NCBI GenBank assembly: GCA_934446455.1
Contig: CAKSEE010000029.1
Coordinates: 1 to 36,058, forward strand
Length of the DNA: 36,058 nt
Reading direction: 5' to 3'
From: an uncultured Oscillospiraceae bacterium
Lineage (GTDB): Bacteria > Bacillota > Clostridia > Oscillospirales > Ruminococcaceae
In this document: in pieces, positions 7,576 through 15,171 of the stretch
Position numbering within the stretch: the first letter of the stretch is position 1
How the letters are laid out: every line of letters starts with the position of its first letter
The notes under the pieces: model-generated
Database searches by the model: none
Told to the model about the DNA's origin: nothing
What the model saw: only the letters and a program-made list of their open reading frames with translations
Translations under genes and position numbers: made by a program

Positions 7576-8655
7576 TCACCCCTTTTCAGGAAACGCCAGC
7601 CGCTCGTAATACAGCTCCCCCACCTCGCACGCAAGCTCCTCGGTGACGTCAAGCGCGCCTGCTGCAAGCCTTTCGGCACGCTCGTAACCGGCGGGGTCGA
7701 AGCAGCGTATTATTCCCGACGTGACCGCCCCCTGCGCGAAGCCCGCGCCGCGCAGCTTCTCGGGAATAACGCCCGTTTTTATCAGCGCAGCAAAGCCCTC
7801 CCGCGTGAATGGCTCCCCCGAAAAAAAGAACCGCCCGCCATAACGCCGCGAAAACACCTCGAGCGCCGCCGCGCAGCGCGCCCTGTCCGACTGAAACGCC
7901 CTTACATCGCGCTGCGACACGAATATGTCCTCGCCAATGTAGAGCATATCGCGGTCGGTCATTATGCCGTCAGCGTCGATTATGCCCTCGTCCAGCATTA
8001 TTCTGAGCGCCATTGCAGCGCCTGCCGCCGAAAGCCCCACGCCGTCCGTATCACCCGACACGCTGTAGCAAAGCGTGCCGTCGTGCTCGCGCGTTACCGA
8101 ATCCACAGCGCCCGCCGAATGGAGCATTCCGCTTTCAAGCCCGTCTGCGGAAAACGCGCCGCACAGCCCGAAAGAAGCGCACCGCACTTCCCCCGCGCCA
8201 ACATGCGCCATGCACAGGGTATCCGAAAACTCCGCAGCGCAGCATTCGCCCTCGGGCAGCGTGAGCAGCGCCGCCGTAAACCGCCCGCTTATTCCCGCGC
8301 TGATGTACGGCATGACGAAAAGGTGCGTTTCGGGCCGCAGAAAAAGCTCCTGCTGCGAAAGCGCGTCCTCAATGAACGCGGAAATATGCACGGGAGCTGC
8401 AAATCCCACCATTTTTATAGCGGAAGCGTTTACGCCAAGCTCACGCCCCGCCGCGGAAAACGCCCTGCAGAGAAGCTCCGTGACGTTCTGCGCGCTAACT
8501 GCCTCTCCCTGAAAAATGGCACGGGCAACGCTTCGCGACAGGCGCAGGTCGTAGTATGTAAGCGTAATGCCGCACGGGGTTATGTCAACGGCGGCGGCAA
8601 GCTCCCCGCTGCGTTCCGCGCGGAATCTTTCAAATGCTGTGTGTTGATTTATCAT
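7576..8655 (-). CDS. Divergent ASKHA-fold protein related to corrinoid activation ATPases (RACo / DUF4445)
   Basis: A 359-residue protein. I relate it to the C-terminal ATPase part of RACo/RamA-type proteins, which reductively reactivate cobalamin of corrinoid proteins using ATP, from the order of degenerate motifs: AAAVDITPCGITLTYYDL (about 20-37) where the family has VDIGTTT; VMPYISAGISGRFTAALL (about 114-131) for LP-x-ISG-x-VG-x-D; GAFSADGLESGMLHSAGAVD (about 166-185) for GPAFEGA-x-x-x-GM; and DIFVSQRDVRAFQSDRARC (about 243-261) for the ITQ-x-DIR-x-x-QLAK segment, then a tail resembling the G-x-IP end region. The N-terminal 2Fe-2S ferredoxin domain is absent, and several nucleotide-binding residues (GTT, DIGTNGE) look replaced. 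Its role is therefore uncertain: a non-catalytic paralogue or a regulator. Start ATG 8655 has AGGAGA at good spacing. It is a single-gene unit divergent from pyrB. Confidence 0.6.
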   Translation of the reverse strand: MINQHTAFERFRAERSGELAAAVDITPCGITLTYYDLRLSRSVARAIFQGEAVSAQNVTELLCRAFSAAGRELGVNASAIKMVGFAAPVHISAFIEDALSQQELFLRPETHLFVMPYISAGISGRFTAALLTLPEGECCAAEFSDTLCMAHVGAGEVRCASFGLCGAFSADGLESGMLHSAGAVDSVTREHDGTLCYSVSGDTDGVGLSAAGAAMALRIMLDEGIIDADGIMTDRDMLYIGEDIFVSQRDVRAFQSDRARCAAALEVFSRRYGGRFFFSGEPFTREGFAALIKTGVIPEKLRGAGFAQGAVTSGIIRCFDPAGYERAERLAAGALDVTEELACEVGELYYERLAFPEKG

Positions 8656-8691
8656 GATTATCTCCTGTTATAAAAAAATTCGTAAAAGCTG

Positions 8692-8720
8692 TTGAAATCG
8701 GACGAATTTTTTGTTATAAT
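8692..8720 (+). promoter_or_regulatory. Sigma-A type promoter of pyrB
   Basis: TTGAAA (8692-8697), 17-bp spacer, TATAAT (8715-8720). The transcript should begin near 8727 and carry a leader of about 45 nt before the pyrB start, containing a hairpin. Confidence 0.88.
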
Positions 8721-8731
8721 ATTTGTCGGAA

Positions 8732-8751
8732 GGTCAGAGCTGATTCTGACC
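8732..8751 (+). promoter_or_regulatory. Leader hairpin of pyrB
   Basis: Perfect 7-bp stem GGTCAGA / TCTGACC with a 6-base loop, immediately upstream of the AAGGAAAGG ribosome site at about 8754-8762. It lacks a T-tract, so it is not a terminator. Control of translation or mRNA stability is possible; I see no PyrR-type anti-antiterminator arrangement. Confidence 0.5.
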
Positions 8752-8773
8752 GCAAGGAAAGGTGACGGCAAGT

Positions 8774-9853
8774 ATGTATTACAATCATCTCATTGACATG
8801 GACGATTACTCCGTGTCACGCTGGAACTCCATAATATCTCTCGCGGAGGACATAAAGCGCCGCCCCGAAAGCTATGCGGACAAATGCAGGGGCAAGATAA
8901 TGGCGACCCTTTTCTACGAGCCGTCTACGCGCACGCAGATGAGTTTTCAGGCGGCAATGCTCCGCCTTGGCGGCAGCATAATCGGGTTCGATAACCCCGG
9001 CAATTCCTCCGTATCAAAAGGCGAAAACCTCAAGGACACCGTGAAGATAGTCAGCACCTACTCCGACGTGCTGGTTATGCGCCACTCGCAGGAGGGCGCG
9101 GCAAGAGCCGCTTCGCTCTGCGCAGACTGCCCTGTGATAAACGCAGGCGACGGCGGACACCTCCACCCGACGCAGACGCTTACCGACCTGCTTACGCTCA
9201 AAACCGAGCTTGGCAGACTGGAGGGGTTGACCGTTGGACTCTGCGGCGACCTTAAGTACGGGCGCACCGTGCATTCGCTTCTTAAGGCTCTCTCCTGCTA
9301 CCCGAACAACAGGTTTATCCTCATTTCAACCGAAAGCCTTGCGCTGCCGTCCTATGTCAAGGAGATACTGACCGCGCGCGGCTGCGAGTTCCGCGAGGTA
9401 AAGACGATAGACGAAGTGCTGCCGCAGCTCGATATGCTCTACATGACGCGCATTCAGCGCGAGCGCTTCAACGACGCAGACGAGTACGAGCGCCAGAAGA
9501 ACATCTACCGACTTACCGCTGCGAAAATGCAGTTTGCACGCAGGGACATGATAGTAATGCACCCGCTGCCGCGCGTAAACGAGATTGAAGTCGCTGTGGA
9601 CGATGACCCGAGGGCGGCATATTTCAGACAGGCGAACAACGGTATGTTCGTGCGCATGGCGCTTATCCTTACAACGCTTGAATGCCAGCCGCAAAAACGC
9701 CCGCTGCTTAAGGGTGTGGTTCACAGCAAAGTTTCCTGCCCGAACCCAAAGTGCATTACGCAGACCGAGCTTTATCTGCCGCACAGCTTCAAGAAATACG
9801 GCGATATGCTGATTTGCGAATACTGCGACGAGCGCACGCTTAGCGATACTTAA
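8774..9853 (+). CDS. pyrB: Aspartate carbamoyltransferase catalytic chain fused to a PyrI-type zinc domain
   Basis: Catalyses carbamoyl phosphate plus L-aspartate to N-carbamoyl-aspartate, the first committed step of pyrimidine synthesis. Catalytic motifs: EPSTRT (49-54), HPTQ (131-134) and HPLPR (263-267). The normal catalytic chain ends near 300-310; here about 50 further residues carry CPNPKC and CEYC with cysteines at 322, 327, 348 and 351 (Cys-x4-Cys-x20-Cys-x2-Cys), closely like the zinc domain at the C-terminus of E. coli PyrI. The nucleotide-binding allosteric domain of PyrI is not present, so the protein carries the contact domain without the effector site. A GTG at 8762 would add 4 residues but lies on top of the ribosome site; ATG 8774 is better placed. 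It has its own promoter and terminator, a one-gene unit. Confidence 0.93.
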   Translation: MYYNHLIDMDDYSVSRWNSIISLAEDIKRRPESYADKCRGKIMATLFYEPSTRTQMSFQAAMLRLGGSIIGFDNPGNSSVSKGENLKDTVKIVSTYSDVLVMRHSQEGAARAASLCADCPVINAGDGGHLHPTQTLTDLLTLKTELGRLEGLTVGLCGDLKYGRTVHSLLKALSCYPNNRFILISTESLALPSYVKEILTARGCEFREVKTIDEVLPQLDMLYMTRIQRERFNDADEYERQKNIYRLTAAKMQFARRDMIVMHPLPRVNEIEVAVDDDPRAAYFRQANNGMFVRMALILTTLECQPQKRPLLKGVVHSKVSCPNPKCITQTELYLPHSFKKYGDMLICEYCDERTLSDT

Positions 9854-9866
9854 TGCTACATAACAT

Positions 9867-9895
9867 AAAACGGCGGCTTTACGGCTGCCGTTTTT
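9867..9895 (+). terminator. Terminator of pyrB
   Basis: AAAACGGCGGC paired with GCTGCCGTTTT (one G-T pair), 6-base loop, ending in a T5 tract; 13 bp after the pyrB stop. Confidence 0.9.
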
Positions 9896-9992
9896 CGCTC
9901 GTGAAGCCAACTGCCGCTTTACCGCGCACGGCTCGGGAGGCTGAATAAAGCAAATGTCAATAGCAGCAGGCAAAACCCGTGATTAACATTAA

Positions 9993-10017
9993 GCGGCTCG
10001 GTTTATCGCCGAGCCGC
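9993..10017 (-). terminator. Putative terminator of the decarboxylase operon
   Basis: Perfect 9-bp stem GCGGCTCGG / CCGAGCCGC with a 7-base loop, 24 bp beyond the stop of the beta-subunit gene at 10041. T-tracts are weak on both strands, so it may work in either direction. Confidence 0.65.
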
Positions 10018-10040
10018 AAAACTTTATCTGAAATAACCTG

Positions 10041-11300
10041 TTAGCCGAGAACGGAGAGCAGGACGCCCGCCGCAACGGCAGAACCGATAACGCCCGCAAC
10101 GTTCGGACCCATAGCGTGCATGAGCAGGAAGTTGGAGGGGTTGGTTTCCTGACCGACCTTCTGCGAAACTCGCGCCGCCATAGGAACTGCGGAAACGCCC
10201 GCAGAGCCGATAAGCGGATTTATCTTGCCGCCCGAAAGCAGGTACATAAGCTTGCCGAGGAGAACGCCGCACGCCGTACCAACGCAGAATGCGATAAGAC
10301 CAAGCGCGATAATGAAAAGCGTCTTTACGTTCAGGAAGTTCTCCGCAACCGCAGTCGCGCCGACAGTTACACCGAGGAAAATCGTGATGATGTTCATAAG
10401 CTCGTTCTGCGCAGTCTTAACAAGTCTGTCGCAGACGCCGCTTTCCTTCATAAGGTTGCCGAGCATGAGCATTCCGACAAGCGAAGCCGCGTCGGGAACG
10501 ATAAGCGATACGATAACCGTAACCGCAATCGGGAATACGACCTTCTCCACCTTGGATACCTGACGGAGCTGACCCATCCTGACCTCGCGCTCCTTCTTGG
10601 TGGTGAGCAGCTTCATGATAGGCGGCTGGATAACAGGCACGAGCGCCATGTAGGAGTACGCCGCAACAGCGATAGAGCCGAGAAGCTGGGGAGCAAGCTT
10701 GGATGTAAGGAATATTGCCGTAGGACCGTCCGCACCGCCGATGATAGCGATGGAAGCCGCTTCCTTAAGCGTAAAGTCTGCAACGCCTGTAAGGTTGAGC
10801 AGGCACGCACCAAGGAACGTAAAGAAGATACCGCCCTGAGCCGCAGCACCGAGCAGGAAGCTCTTCGGGTTCGCTATAAGCGGACCAAAGTCAGTCATAG
10901 AGCCGATGCCGAGGAAGATAACGGGGGGATAGATACCGAGCTTAACACCAAGGTAGAGCATATCGAGCAGACCGCCATCATGCAGCACCCTGCCGTAGTC
11001 AAGGCTCGTTTCTTTCACATAGCTTACCGTTATTTGCCCCATGTTCTCAATGTATTCGGGAGCGAAGTAGGGGTTGGTAGCGGGATTCCACAGCTCTGCG
11101 TGGTAAAGACCCGAAAAGGGCAGGTTCGTAAGAAGCATACCGAATGCAATGGGAAGCATGAGCAGCGGCTCATACTGTTTTACAATGGCAAGGTAGAACA
11201 GTACAAATGACAGCAGTATCATTATTACGGACTGTATCGTCATTCCGGCAAAGCCTGACTTTACAACCAGTCCGACAAGGGTATCAGAAAATATTTCCAT
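10041..11300 (-). CDS. Sodium ion-translocating decarboxylase, beta subunit
   Basis: Integral membrane subunit (419 residues, about 9-11 hydrophobic segments) of the Na+-pumping biotin decarboxylases (oxaloacetate, methylmalonyl-CoA, glutaconyl-CoA). It decarboxylates carboxybiotin and couples this to Na+ export. Family signatures are GIGSMTDFGPLIANPKSF (about 131-148), the conserved GGADGPTAIFLTSKLAP (about 188-204) containing the Asp known to be essential in OadB (Asp191 here), SYMALVPVIQPPIMKLL (about 216-232) with the conserved Tyr, and HAMGPNVAGVIGSAVAAG near the C-terminus with the conserved Asn and Ser. It follows the gamma/delta-like gene by 28 bp and ends at a terminator. Neither an alpha (carboxyltransferase) nor a biotin carrier gene is adjacent, so the substrate cannot be told from here. 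Confidence 0.93.
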   Translation of the reverse strand: MEIFSDTLVGLVVKSGFAGMTIQSVIMILLSFVLFYLAIVKQYEPLLMLPIAFGMLLTNLPFSGLYHAELWNPATNPYFAPEYIENMGQITVSYVKETSLDYGRVLHDGGLLDMLYLGVKLGIYPPVIFLGIGSMTDFGPLIANPKSFLLGAAAQGGIFFTFLGACLLNLTGVADFTLKEAASIAIIGGADGPTAIFLTSKLAPQLLGSIAVAAYSYMALVPVIQPPIMKLLTTKKEREVRMGQLRQVSKVEKVVFPIAVTVIVSLIVPDAASLVGMLMLGNLMKESGVCDRLVKTAQNELMNIITIFLGVTVGATAVAENFLNVKTLFIIALGLIAFCVGTACGVLLGKLMYLLSGGKINPLIGSAGVSAVPMAARVSQKVGQETNPSNFLLMHAMGPNVAGVIGSAVAAGVLLSVLG

Positions 11301-11328
11301 GCGTTGTATTATCCTTTCTGTCGGTTTT

Positions 11329-11829
11329 TCAGAACGGGCGTGTGTTGTCGCCTATGCCTGCAAGGCTCCACGCAGAGCGCGACCTGCCATCCTTGCGGCG
11401 GACGTTTCTTATGGTGTAATTCTTGCCGTCCTGCTCGGAATATGCGGCGATCGCAGCACTTATTACAGCCATTATCTCATCGTCGTCCTCTGCCTCATCC
11501 TCCGCAGCAGCCTCCTCAACGGGAGCGGGCGCAGGTGCGGGCGCTGCAGCCTTTGCTGCCTGTGCCTTATTCTTCTTCCTGTTATCCATCGACCTGAAGA
11601 ATGTGCCCATGAGCCAGAAAAGAAGTATAAGCAAACCAAGGATAACGAAAACGACCAGCAGACCCGTAATGGTCAGTATCCCGACAGAACCCCAGTAATC
11701 GGGATCGGCAATCTGCTGCTGGGCTATCGTCTTATCCGCCGTGGCAACGTAGGAGTTCATTCTGTCGATGACTCCCTGAGCTTCCTCAGAAGCTGCCGCA
11801 GCCGATAGAAGGGAAAACGCAGTGTTCAT
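11329..11829 (-). CDS. OadG-family gamma/delta subunit of Na+ decarboxylase
   Basis: 166 residues. An N-terminal extension of about 45 residues comes before one transmembrane helix (about 47-78, containing LTITGLLVVFVILGLLILLF), then a flexible Ala/Pro- and Glu/Asp-rich linker (about 90-116), then the conserved tail EIMAVISAAIAAYSE and a basic end with SAWSLAGIGDNTRPF. The tail is the OadG/methylmalonyl-CoA decarboxylase delta signature; in characterised members it docks the alpha subunit onto the membrane beta subunit, and the helix anchors the complex. The Ala/Pro linker resembles those next to biotin carrier domains, but no AMKM biotinylation motif is present. Start ATG 11829 has AGGAG 7 bases upstream. 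First gene of a two-gene operon with the beta subunit. Confidence 0.85.
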   Translation of the reverse strand: MNTAFSLLSAAAASEEAQGVIDRMNSYVATADKTIAQQQIADPDYWGSVGILTITGLLVVFVILGLLILLFWLMGTFFRSMDNRKKNKAQAAKAAAPAPAPAPVEEAAAEDEAEDDDEIMAVISAAIAAYSEQDGKNYTIRNVRRKDGRSRSAWSLAGIGDNTRPF

Positions 11830-11848
11830 ATGATGTCTCCTTTTTCTT

Positions 11849-11862
11849 CCCCCTTTCGGGGG
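11849..11862 (-). promoter_or_regulatory. GAAA-tetraloop hairpin in decarboxylase leader
   Basis: On the minus strand CCCCC-GAAA-GGGGG, a 5-bp stem capped by a GNRA-type loop, directly before the A-rich spacer and AGGAG site of the gamma/delta gene. It may set mRNA stability or translation level; not tested. Confidence 0.45.
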
Positions 11863-11883
11863 TATGGTCTATCAATCAAAACT

Positions 11884-11912
11884 ATTATACTATATTCTGC
11901 TCAGAATTTCAA
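11884..11912 (-). promoter_or_regulatory. Promoter of the decarboxylase beta/gamma operon
   Basis: On the minus strand TTGAAA (11912-11907), 17-bp spacer, TATAAT (11889-11884). It gives a leader of about 48 nt with the GAAA hairpin. Confidence 0.88.
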
Positions 11913-12009
11913 CCGCTTATTTGAGATTTTTTTGACAAAGTTTTTCGGGGAAAAACAGTCAATTTATACAAAAACACAATATCGGGTATCTGATTCTGTG
12001 CTTTTTCGA

Positions 12010-12035
12010 CAAAATGTGCCTATATGAGCATTTTG
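12010..12035. terminator. Weak putative terminator after the 16-gene operon
   Basis: 7-bp stem CAAAATG / CATTTTG with a 12-base loop, just past the SDR stop at 12039. AT-rich and without a clear T-tract, so support is modest; no other hairpin is visible before the next promoter. Confidence 0.35.
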
Positions 12036-12038
12036 GCT

Positions 12039-12743
12039 TTAGTAGAACCCGCCGTCCACGCCCAGCACCTGCCCCGTTACAAAGCGGTTTTCCGCAAGAA
12101 AGCGCACAGCCTGCGCTACCTCCTCCGCTCTGCCGAGCCTGCCCACGGGCGTCTGCTCGGACAGCTCGCGCAGGTCGTCCCCGGTGAGGTGCGCGCTGTT
12201 CATCGGGCTGTCGATAACACCGGGCGCAACACAGTTTACGGTAACGCCCGAGGCGCCCACTTCCTTTGCAAGCGCCTTTGTAAGCCCTATAACGCCCGCC
12301 TTTGCTGCGGAATAGTGCACCTCACACGAAGCGCCGTGCACTCCCCATACAGAGGATACGTTGACGATAGCGCCGCATTTGCGCGCTATCATATTTCGCA
12401 GCACAGCATGACAGGTGTTGAAGCACCCCGTGAGGTTCACCGCAAGCATTCTGTCCCAGTCCTGCGGCGTTATGTCGCCGAAAACCTTGATCTGCGATAT
12501 GCCCGCGTTGTTCACAAGCACGTCGATATGGCCGTAATCATGCAGCACCTGAGCCACCGCGCGCTCAACGCTTTCCCTGTCCGCAACGTCCATCTGCACC
12601 GCAGCGCAGCGCAGGCGTCCGCAAAGGGTCTGCGCCTGCTCCGCGCGCGTGTTGTAGGTGAATACAACATCGTCCGTCGCGGCGTAGTTTTCGGCGATTG
12701 CCGCGCCGATAGCGCCCGTGCCGCCCGTTATCAGAACGGTCAT
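12039..12743 (-). CDS. SDR-family oxidoreductase, FabG-like
   Basis: 234 residues, a classical short-chain dehydrogenase/reductase with Rossmann fold. Cofactor motif TGGTGAIG is at about 6-13, NNAGIS at about 78-83, and the catalytic Ser, Tyr and Lys lie in VNVSSVWG and HYSAAKAG. The C-terminus GQVLGVDGGF is typical of 3-oxoacyl-ACP reductases (FabG) and of many generic SDRs. Location outside a fatty-acid cluster means a role in fatty-acid synthesis is only one possibility. The ATG overlaps the stop of the ClpE-like gene in ATGA, so it is translationally coupled to it and is the last gene of the long leftward operon. Confidence 0.9.
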   Translation of the reverse strand: MTVLITGGTGAIGAAIAENYAATDDVVFTYNTRAEQAQTLCGRLRCAAVQMDVADRESVERAVAQVLHDYGHIDVLVNNAGISQIKVFGDITPQDWDRMLAVNLTGCFNTCHAVLRNMIARKCGAIVNVSSVWGVHGASCEVHYSAAKAGVIGLTKALAKEVGASGVTVNCVAPGVIDSPMNSAHLTGDDLRELSEQTPVGRLGRAEEVAQAVRFLAENRFVTGQVLGVDGGFY

Positions 12744-15148
12744 TCCACGCTTACCTTTATCTCGCCGCCGTCGGCATTCACCGTAACGCGCGAGAGCTTT
12801 CTGTCGGCGTTGTCAATGAGCTGATTTGCAAGGCTGTCCTCGATGTCCGAGCGGATAACCCTGCGGATATCTCTGCCACCGAACTTGCCGCCGAACGCCT
12901 TTTTAGCGACTGCGGGGTATACGTTCTCGGCAATGTCAAGCCTGAGCTTCTTCTCCTTAAGCGGCGAACGTATCTCCTCGAGCATAAGGCGCGCTATCTT
13001 CGCGTACGCTCCCTCGCTGAGCGGCGAGAACGTCACGATTTCGTCTATACGTCCGAGGAACTCGGGGCGCAGGAACTCCCGCAGGCCCTTCATCGCGCGC
13101 TCCTTTGTCATGTCGCCCTCGCTCTTGCTGAAGCCTATGCCGTTCATGCCCGTGCTTGAGCCCGCGTTGGACGTCATGCAGATAACGGTGTTCTCAAAGC
13201 TTACAGACCTGCCGTGAGAGTCGTTTATCTTGCCCTCGTCAAGAATCTGAAGCAGGATATTCATAACGTCAGGGTGCGCCTTTTCTATCTCGTCAAAGAG
13301 TATTACGGAATAGGGCTTTCTGCGGACGCGCTCGGTGAGCTGCCCTGCCTCGTCGTAGCCGACATATCCCGGAGGCGAGCCGATTATCTTGGACACGCTG
13401 TGCTTTTCCATGAACTCGGACATATCAAGCCTTATAAGCGGCTCTACCGTGTCGAACATCTCGCCCGCAAGCACCTTTACAAGCTCGGTTTTGCCAACGC
13501 CCGTGGGTCCAACGAAAATGAACGACGCAGGTCTGCGGCGGGAAGTGAGCTGAACGCGGGTGCGCTTTATCGCCTTTGCTACGAGCTCGCAAGCCTCGTC
13601 CTGCCCTATCACCTTTGCCTTAAGGTTCTCCTCAAGCTTTCCTATGCGCCTGTATTCGGTTTCCTGTATCCTGTTCGCGGGGATTCCCGTCCACAGCTCA
13701 ATTACCTTTGAAAGGTCGTCGAGCGTTACGGAAACGTTCTCCGCCTTGTCCTTAAGCTCGGCGTTCTTCTCCTCCGCCTTTGCAATCTCAGTCTTAACCT
13801 GCGCCATGCGCTCATAGTCCGGCGGAGTTTCCTCAGAAAGGGTATTTTCCTCCTCACGCAGCTTTTCAAGCGCCTTTTTGGTCTTTTCATACTCGGTTAT
13901 GCTTGAGTTTTCAAGGCTTGCGCACGCGCACGCCTCGTCAAGCAGGTCTATAGCCTTGTCCGGCAGGAAACGGTCGTTGATATAGCGCTCGGAAAGTACC
14001 GCGCACATTCTCGTAACCTCGTCGTCCACCTTTACCTTGTGGTGATTCTCATAATACTCCTTAATACCGCTCAGAAGCTCGACTGTTTCTTCGATAGTCG
14101 GCTCGTTTACGGTAACGGGCTGAAAGCGGCGCTCCAGGGCGCTGTCCTTTTCGATGTGCTTTCTGTACTCCTCGAACGTGGTAGCGCCTATCACCTGAAG
14201 CTCTCCCCTTGAAAGCGCGGGCTTGAACATATTAGCGGCGTTCATCGTACCCTCGCTGTCGCCGCCCGTGCCGACAAGGTTGTGTACCTCGTCCACGAAA
14301 AGCATAACGTTGCCCGCGTTCTTTATCTCCTCCAGCAGGGACTTCACTCGGCTCTCAAACTGCCCCCTGAACTGCGTACCCGCGATAAGCGCGGTAAGGT
14401 CGAGCATATAAAGCTCCTTATCCTGAAGCCTGAACGGCACATCGCCGCTTGCAAGCCTGAGCGCAAGCCCCTCGGCAATGGCTGTTTTGCCGACGCCGGG
14501 TTCGCCTATAAGGCAGGGATTGTTCTTTGAGCGGCGGGAAAGTATCTGCAATACGCGGTAAATCTCCTTTTCCCTGCCGATAATGCGATCTATCTTGCCC
14601 TCCGCGGCGCGGCGGGTAAGGTTTGTGCAGTAGGTTTCAAGGCAGCGGCGCTTCTTGTCGGTCTTTTCGGATTTTTTGCGCGGCCTGCGCTCGGGCGCTT
14701 CGTCAGCGCTCTCCTCGTCGTGCTTTTCGTGCTTGTCGTCAGAGCCGCTCATGCTGCCGAACAGATTGCGCAGAAAGCTCGGAACCGTGCCTGCGCCGCC
14801 GCGCTCAAACAGCCCCTCGCCCTCTTTTTCGGCGCTTTCCTCCTCCTCGTCGTGGGAGTCCTCGCCGTCGTTCTCGTCGCTCCGGTTGCCAAGGCCGAAC
14901 AGCCCCTCCATACCCTCAAGGGCGCCGGGGTCTATCTCTCCGTTTTCGTCAAGAACGCTCTCACAGGCATTGTTGAAGTCGTCCTCGGATATGCCCATCT
15001 GCTTTAAGTAATCGCTCACCTGCGGAATGCCAAGCTCCTTGGCGCAGGGCAGGCAAAGCCCCTCGTCCTTGCGCTCAGAGCCGTTCATCGTGGAGATGAA
15101 GATTACTGCGGGACGTTTTTTACATCTCGTACACATCATCATTTTCAT
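12740..15148 (-). CDS. ClpE-like AAA+ protease ATPase with N-terminal zinc finger
   Basis: 802-residue Hsp100 unfoldase that would feed substrates to ClpP. An N-terminal four-cysteine zinc finger (Cys 6, 9, 32, 35) replaces the double Clp-N domain, as in ClpE. It is followed by a long, strongly acidic, probably disordered linker (about 90-165). AAA-1 has Walker A GEPGVGKT (215-222) and Walker [10 protein letters not shown] (282-290); a short M-domain coiled coil lies at about 420-470; AAA-2 has Walker A GPTGVGKT (547-554) and Walker [10 protein letters not shown] (615-623). I do not see an obvious IGF/IGL ClpP-binding loop by eye apart from GIGFSKS (about 670-676), which may be it. No CtsR-like operator is visible upstream. 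It lies 23 bp after the CvpA-like gene and is coupled to the SDR gene. Confidence 0.9.
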   Translation of the reverse strand: MKMMMCTRCKKRPAVIFISTMNGSERKDEGLCLPCAKELGIPQVSDYLKQMGISEDDFNNACESVLDENGEIDPGALEGMEGLFGLGNRSDENDGEDSHDEEEESAEKEGEGLFERGGAGTVPSFLRNLFGSMSGSDDKHEKHDEESADEAPERRPRKKSEKTDKKRRCLETYCTNLTRRAAEGKIDRIIGREKEIYRVLQILSRRSKNNPCLIGEPGVGKTAIAEGLALRLASGDVPFRLQDKELYMLDLTALIAGTQFRGQFESRVKSLLEEIKNAGNVMLFVDEVHNLVGTGGDSEGTMNAANMFKPALSRGELQVIGATTFEEYRKHIEKDSALERRFQPVTVNEPTIEETVELLSGIKEYYENHHKVKVDDEVTRMCAVLSERYINDRFLPDKAIDLLDEACACASLENSSITEYEKTKKALEKLREEENTLSEETPPDYERMAQVKTEIAKAEEKNAELKDKAENVSVTLDDLSKVIELWTGIPANRIQETEYRRIGKLEENLKAKVIGQDEACELVAKAIKRTRVQLTSRRRPASFIFVGPTGVGKTELVKVLAGEMFDTVEPLIRLDMSEFMEKHSVSKIIGSPPGYVGYDEAGQLTERVRRKPYSVILFDEIEKAHPDVMNILLQILDEGKINDSHGRSVSFENTVICMTSNAGSSTGMNGIGFSKSEGDMTKERAMKGLREFLRPEFLGRIDEIVTFSPLSEGAYAKIARLMLEEIRSPLKEKKLRLDIAENVYPAVAKKAFGGKFGGRDIRRVIRSDIEDSLANQLIDNADRKLSRVTVNADGGEIKVSVE

Positions 15149-15171
15149 GTTGTCTACCTCTCTTTATTGGT

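Noticed and set aside
7519..8673. 384-codon frame opposite the RACo-like gene
   Set aside because: Basic, low-information shadow with no ribosome site; it also runs through the terminator at 7545-7566.
10116..11210. 364-codon frame opposite the decarboxylase beta gene
   Set aside because: Shadow of a strongly conserved membrane protein; the composition (Arg/Glu/Asn-rich) has no domain pattern.
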